DNA from: Bacteroidales bacterium
GTDB taxonomy: Bacteria; Bacteroidota; Bacteroidia; Bacteroidales; Muribaculaceae
Direction: 5' to 3'
DNA: 8,734 nucleotides
Assembly: GCA_004557385.1 (NCBI GenBank)
Contig: SFEA01000061.1
Span: 1-8,734, forward strand
Shown: one piece after another, positions 6,197 to 8,734 of the stretch
Layout of the letters: each line of letters opens with the position of its first letter
Numbering within the stretch: position 1 is the first letter of the stretch
The notes under the pieces: generated by a model
What the model was told of the DNA's origin: nothing
The model's database searches: none
The model's input: only the letters and a program-made list of their open reading frames with translations
Translations under genes and position numbers: made by a program

Positions 6197-6237
6197 TACG
6201 GGCACAAATCGTAATGGTTGGTGCCCGTATTTTTTTT
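6197..6237 (+). terminator. Intrinsic terminator after der
   Basis: TACGGGCAC (6197-6205) and GTGCCCGTA (6221-6229) form a perfect 9-bp GC-rich stem, extendable by G·U pairs, with a 15-nt loop and T8 (6230-6237). It lies 25 bp after the der stop and closes the era–der unit. Confidence 0.92.
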
Positions 6238-6301
6238 GCATAATAACCGTCCATATAATTGCCCAAATGCCATAGTTTGGGCACGGCTTGTGGAAAATTA
6301 A

Positions 6302-6333
6302 TTTGCTTTTTTAAAGGTTTTGCATTAGATTTG
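6302..6333 (+). promoter_or_regulatory. Promoter of the glycosyltransferase gene
   Basis: TTTG (6302-6305), a 20-bp spacer and TAGATTTG (6326-6333) match the Bacteroidetes consensus fully. Transcription would start near 6338-6340, about 40 nt before ATG 6379. This rules against the longer reading from ATG 6259. Confidence 0.8.
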
Positions 6334-6378
6334 CGTAGGAATAGATTTTTTTGCAATACAAAAGAGAGATATCAGCCA

Positions 6379-7470
6379 ATGAGTCATTTAGCCACACCGG
6401 TTGTCGATGCTACGGCGCCTTATCGCAAGGTGCTGATAGTTCGCTTTTCGCTGTTGGGCGATGTGGCTATGACCATACCGGTTGTCTACTCGGTGTGCGT
6501 GGCACACCCAGAAACGCAGTTTGTGATTGTCACTCAGCAAGTGGCGTCGACACTGTTTTTCAATGCTCCAAAGAATCTTAGCGTGGTGGCAGTTGACCAT
6601 CACGAGGCATATCGCGGCTTTGGCGGCATGCTGCGGTTGGCAGAGCGGCTGGCAGGCGAGCAGCAGCCCGATGCCATGATTGACCTTCAGGGCGACCGCC
6701 GCTCGTGGTTGCTGGGCATGGCAATGAGGTTGCGCGGCTGCAAAGTGAAGCGCATCGACATGGGCAACAAGGGCAAGCAAGCCCTCACGCGCCGCCGCAA
6801 CAAGCGCATGTTTCCGCTGCGCACGTCGCTCGACCGCTATCGCGAGGTGTTCCGCCGAATGGGCTTTGCTTTCGAAGAGACGTTCACGTCGATTTTCGAC
6901 GGCGGCAAGGGCGATGCGAAGGCATTTGCACACATCGTTGGCGCGAAAGCTCCCGGCGAGCGCTGGATTGCCGTGGCGCCATATGCCAAGTGGGCTGGCA
7001 AAATCTATCCAATTCATCTCATGGAAAAGGTGCTCGACACCATTGCCGCTTGGCAGGGCGTGAAGCTGTTTTTCTTCGGACAGGGCGATGATGAACGCAG
7101 TCAGTTCGAAAAATGGGTGAAGAAATATCCCAACGCCGTGTCGTTGGGCGAAAAACGCAACGGTTTTCCCGTTGAGTTGGCGCTGCTGAGCCACTGCGAC
7201 GTGATGTTGTCGATGGACAGCATGAACATGCATCTGGCGTCGCTGGTGCGAGTGCCGGTGGTGTCGGTATGGGGAGCGTCGCATCCTTATTGTGGATTTA
7301 TGGGATGGAAGCAGCGCGACGATTTGGTGGTGCAGCTCAATATGGCGTGCCGTCCGTGCTCGCTCTTTGGCGACAAGCGATGCTACTATAACGACTTCTT
7401 CTGTCTGACAGGCATTCAACCTCAAATGATTGTAACATCACTGAAACGAGTCCTTGACGAAAAAGCATAG
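6379..7470 (+). CDS. Glycosyltransferase family 9 (heptosyltransferase-like)
   Basis: Probable cytosolic-face transferase that adds a heptose or similar sugar from a nucleotide-sugar donor to a lipid-linked acceptor such as LPS core. It has 363 residues in a two-domain GT-B layout. The N-terminal domain starts with KVLIVRFSLLGDVAMTIPVV (17-36), the classic GT9 opening, and has DLQGD (102-106). The C-terminal domain shows APYAKWAGKIYP (200-211), GQGDDE (244-249), the nucleotide-sugar-site region SMDSMNMHLAS (278-288, D280) and VWGASHPYCGFMGW (297-310). A four-cysteine tail segment (C334, C337, C345, C352 in CRPCSLFGDKRCYYNDFFC) follows the pattern I recall from Bacteroidales members; its role is unknown. 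ATG 6379 is chosen because the promoter at 6302-6333 lies inside the longer frame from 6259. Sugar and acceptor cannot be told from sequence. Confidence 0.9.
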   Translation: MSHLATPVVDATAPYRKVLIVRFSLLGDVAMTIPVVYSVCVAHPETQFVIVTQQVASTLFFNAPKNLSVVAVDHHEAYRGFGGMLRLAERLAGEQQPDAMIDLQGDRRSWLLGMAMRLRGCKVKRIDMGNKGKQALTRRRNKRMFPLRTSLDRYREVFRRMGFAFEETFTSIFDGGKGDAKAFAHIVGAKAPGERWIAVAPYAKWAGKIYPIHLMEKVLDTIAAWQGVKLFFFGQGDDERSQFEKWVKKYPNAVSLGEKRNGFPVELALLSHCDVMLSMDSMNMHLASLVRVPVVSVWGASHPYCGFMGWKQRDDLVVQLNMACRPCSLFGDKRCYYNDFFCLTGIQPQMIVTSLKRVLDEKA

Positions 7471-7573
7471 TTTTCGCCTGAATTATAAGGACATGGCTGT
7501 TACGTTTCAAATTCTTCTTTTACATTAGCGTGGGTTGTTTTTTTGAATTTTATCTTTTCGAAATTTTGCAAAA

Positions 7574-7642
7574 ATCTTATTAGTGTTGATTGTCAATAAG
7601 ATAAAATATTTATAAGATATTTAAATGTTAAATAATATCTTA
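7574..7642. repeat. Two inverted repeats in an AT-rich tract
   Basis: ATCTTATT (7574-7581) pairs with AATAAGAT (7595-7602), and TAAGATATT (7613-7621) pairs with AATATCTTA (7634-7642). Both are perfect. The octamer AAGATATT occurs at 7614-7621, 7674-7681 and 7766-7773, with an inverted copy at 7634-7641, so copies lie upstream of, over and downstream of the promoter at 7679-7709. They may be regulator sites or an UP-like bent tract, but low sequence complexity makes chance plausible. Confidence 0.45.
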
Positions 7643-7678
7643 ATATTAATTAAATGACTATTAAAGGCATAAAAAGAT

Positions 7679-7709
7679 ATTGCAATATTGTTTTTCTGTA
7701 TTACCTTTG
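7679..7709 (+). promoter_or_regulatory. Promoter of the putative small RNA
   Basis: ATTG (7679-7682), a 19-bp spacer and TACCTTTG (7702-7709) give an exact TAnnTTTG -7 element with a good -33. Transcription would start near 7714-7716. No gene on this strand lies downstream within the window, only a terminator 125 bp further on. Confidence 0.65.
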
Positions 7710-7713
7710 TGGC

Positions 7714-7868
7714 ATCAAACTATGTTTCAAATATTTAGGCCTGCGTGATGCAGTACGAAAATATTAAGATATTCATAATTAGGTCATATAAATTAAAAGC
7801 ACTTAATCTTAGTTTTTTTACAGAAGACACTAAGGAATAATGGCGGTGATTGATTCATCGCCATTTTT
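7714..7868 (+). ncRNA. Putative small RNA, about 155 nt, unknown family
   Basis: The unit is bounded by a consensus promoter and an intrinsic terminator. Three hairpins can be drawn. First, AATATTT (7730-7736) with AAATATT (7759-7765), enclosing CTGC-GTGAT-GCAG (7741-7753). Second, TCTTAGT (7807-7813) with ACTAAGG (7829-7835), one G·U, 15-nt loop. Third, the terminator stem (7839-7865). The A/T-rich single-stranded part between stems one and two, and the U-rich loop TTTTTTACAGAAGAC of stem two, could be contact sites. I do not recognise it as 6S, tmRNA, RNase P or SRP RNA. A 30-codon frame (7748-7840, MQYENIKIF…) ends exactly at the terminator, so a small peptide is an alternative, though no ribosome-binding site precedes it. 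The transcript is inferred, not shown. Confidence 0.5.
7839..7868 (+). terminator. Intrinsic terminator of the putative small RNA
   Basis: AATGGCGGTGA (7839-7849) and TCATCGCCATT (7855-7865) form an 11-bp stem with one G·U pair and a 5-nt loop (TTGAT), continuing into T's through 7868. The T run is short (five including the stem end), so efficiency may be moderate. On the opposite strand no T run follows, so it is directional. Confidence 0.75.
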
Positions 7869-7875
7869 CATTGTT

Positions 7876-7887
7876 ATTGTATACAAT
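7876..7887. other. 12-bp perfect palindrome ATTGTATACAAT
   Basis: A perfect dyad lies just after the sRNA terminator. A close relative, ATTGTATAACAAT (50-62), lies at the left end of the window. The symmetry would suit a dimeric DNA-binding protein, but nothing nearby shows what it would regulate. Confidence 0.3.
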
Positions 7888-7981
7888 CAAGATGCCTGCA
7901 ACATTCGGGCTGCGAGGGAAAATCAGGTTTTTTAATGTGGGATAATAGGCGCGGCTCCGGGGGATTGGGACGGTGCTGCAG

Positions 7982-8734
7982 TCAGGCTTTTTTGCGCAAA
8001 AAGCGGCCGAAAGCGTAGGAGAGCACCTCGCGCTGAATGTCGTTGCCGATGGCTGCGTTCATTGCCAAGTATAGGGTGGCGCCCACGATAATCTGGGCAG
8101 GCAGGAGCAGCCAAGCATCGAAGATGAACAGCTCAAGCATTTTAGCCACAAACACCGCCATTGCAGCCATGAGGGCATATACCACGGTTTCGCCTACGAG
8201 TTTGAGCGCGCTGTAGCCGATGGTGCGCTTCACAAGCACCACGTTATAGACATAGCAGATTATTCCGGCAACCACCTGCCCAATCACCAGCCAAGTGATG
8301 CCGTAGGGCACGGTTACCACTATGGCAGCCACCAGAATGGCGTTCTTCACCACCTCGCTATATACCAAGCGTTTGGCGTCGCCCACGGCGAGGATGAAGT
8401 TGTAGTAGACGGCAGCCACAACGGTGAATATTCCGCGCAGGGCAAGCAGCTGAAACAGCACTATGGCGTTGTCCCATTTGTTGCCGAAGAGCACATGAAA
8501 GATGTGAGGCGCGGTGAGCAGCAACAGCGCCATGCTGGGCAGCACCATGTAAGCCGACAGGCGGTTGGTTTTCGACACCATGCGGTGCAGCCGCTCGCGG
8601 TCGTCCTGCACGCCGCTGAGCACCGGCAGAAAGGTGGTGTTGAGAATCGACGACAGCGAAGCCACGCCCATTTTGCTCCATTTGTCGGCTTGGGTGTAGC
8701 AGCCCAGCTGGGTGAGGTTGTAGAACGTGCCTAT
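7982..8734 (-). CDS. Lipopolysaccharide/polysaccharide flippase, MOP superfamily (partial, C-terminal part)
   Basis: Inner-membrane transporter of the Wzx/WzxC-like type that flips lipid-linked glycan units to the periplasmic side. Only the last 250 residues are present. The frame stays open to the window edge, and the ATG at 8671 is internal, since in-frame codons upstream continue family-like sequence (LTQLGCYTQADKWSKMG, with the usual G-x-Y-x-QA-D-x-WSKMGVASL). Then come QDDRERL and several hydrophobic spans: AYMVLPSMALLLLTAP, FQLLALRGIFTVVAAVYY, ILVAAIVVTVPYGITWLVIG, VVYALMAAMAVFVAKML and WLLLPAQIIVGATLYLAM. It ends with a basic tail FGRFLRKKA. It converges with the putative sRNA gene, so the far 3' end of its mRNA could be antisense to that RNA if transcription runs on. 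Together with the GT9 gene it suggests a surface-glycan locus to the right. Confidence 0.9.
   Translation of the reverse strand: MGTFYNLTQLGCYTQADKWSKMGVASLSSILNTTFLPVLSGVQDDRERLHRMVSKTNRLSAYMVLPSMALLLLTAPHIFHVLFGNKWDNAIVLFQLLALRGIFTVVAAVYYNFILAVGDAKRLVYSEVVKNAILVAAIVVTVPYGITWLVIGQVVAGIICYVYNVVLVKRTIGYSALKLVGETVVYALMAAMAVFVAKMLELFIFDAWLLLPAQIIVGATLYLAMNAAIGNDIQREVLSYAFGRFLRKKA

Larger units (their letters stand above)
7471..7981. other. AT-rich intergenic region holding the sRNA candidate
   Basis: No conventional protein gene lies in these 511 bp. The first 210 bp are very AT-rich and contain stacked inverted repeats. A promoter, hairpins and terminator follow (7679-7868), then a 12-bp palindrome (7876-7887). 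The last 90 bp before the flippase stop codon show nothing I can name. I see no convincing terminator for either flanking gene; AAATTC/GAATTT (7509-7514 with 7545-7550) is too weak to call. Confidence 0.6.

Noticed and set aside
6259..6378. N-terminal extension of the glycosyltransferase from ATG 6259
   Set aside because: The promoter (6302-6333) lies within it, and the extra 40 residues do not resemble the GT9 family start.
7574..7602. Terminator for a leftward transcript at ATCTTATT/AATAAGAT
   Set aside because: The stem is almost entirely A-T, and it lies nearly 400 bp beyond the end of the flippase gene.
7714..7868. 6S RNA or another known housekeeping RNA
   Set aside because: I cannot draw the long, bulged 6S rod, and no tmRNA, RNase P or SRP core motif is visible. 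A covariance-model search would decide.

Overview
The window looks like an ordinary chromosomal segment of a member of the Bacteroidales, probably a Prevotella- or Muribaculaceae-like gut bacterium. Three things point there: the gene order DUF177/yceD–rpmF–fabH–era–der; several promoters of the Bacteroidetes type (TTTG/TTG, about 20 bp, TAnnTTTG); and A-rich translation starts that mostly lack Shine-Dalgarno sequences. The coding DNA is of moderate GC and the spacers are AT-rich.

Layout. Positions 1-465 hold no convincing gene but contain a 32-bp-period tandem repeat (217-330) just downstream of a consensus promoter. A Cof-type HAD phosphatase gene (466-1326) runs leftward, and its promoter diverges from that of the yceD–rpmF–fabH operon (1559-3473, rightward). 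A 369-bp spacer follows fabH. It holds a long imperfect hairpin, a strong A/T-flanked terminator-like hairpin and a third folded element. Next come the GTPase genes era (3843-4727) and der (4858-6171), each preceded by a GC-rich folded element ending in the same 9-mer CTGCAATTG, and each with a strong Shine-Dalgarno close to or inside a small hairpin. A clear intrinsic terminator ends der. A family 9 (heptosyltransferase-like) glycosyltransferase gene (6379-7470) follows with its own consensus promoter. The next 511 bp carry no ordinary gene, but contain an AT-rich inverted-repeat tract and then a promoter–hairpins–terminator cassette (about 7679-7868) that looks like an undescribed small RNA gene of about 155 nt. 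The right edge cuts a leftward gene for a MOP-superfamily polysaccharide flippase (7982-8734, C-terminal 250 residues).

How the genes work together. yceD, rpmF, era and der all belong to ribosome biogenesis: 23S rRNA/L32 supply, 30S maturation and 50S maturation. fabH starts fatty-acid elongation, so the cluster ties ribosome building to membrane synthesis. The glycosyltransferase and flippase belong to cell-surface glycan (LPS/O-antigen or capsule) assembly and flank the sRNA candidate. I see no mobile element, CRISPR array, tRNA or rRNA, and no defence or other exotic protein system. The unexplained content is in the spacers: the sRNA candidate, the repeat array and the folded leaders.
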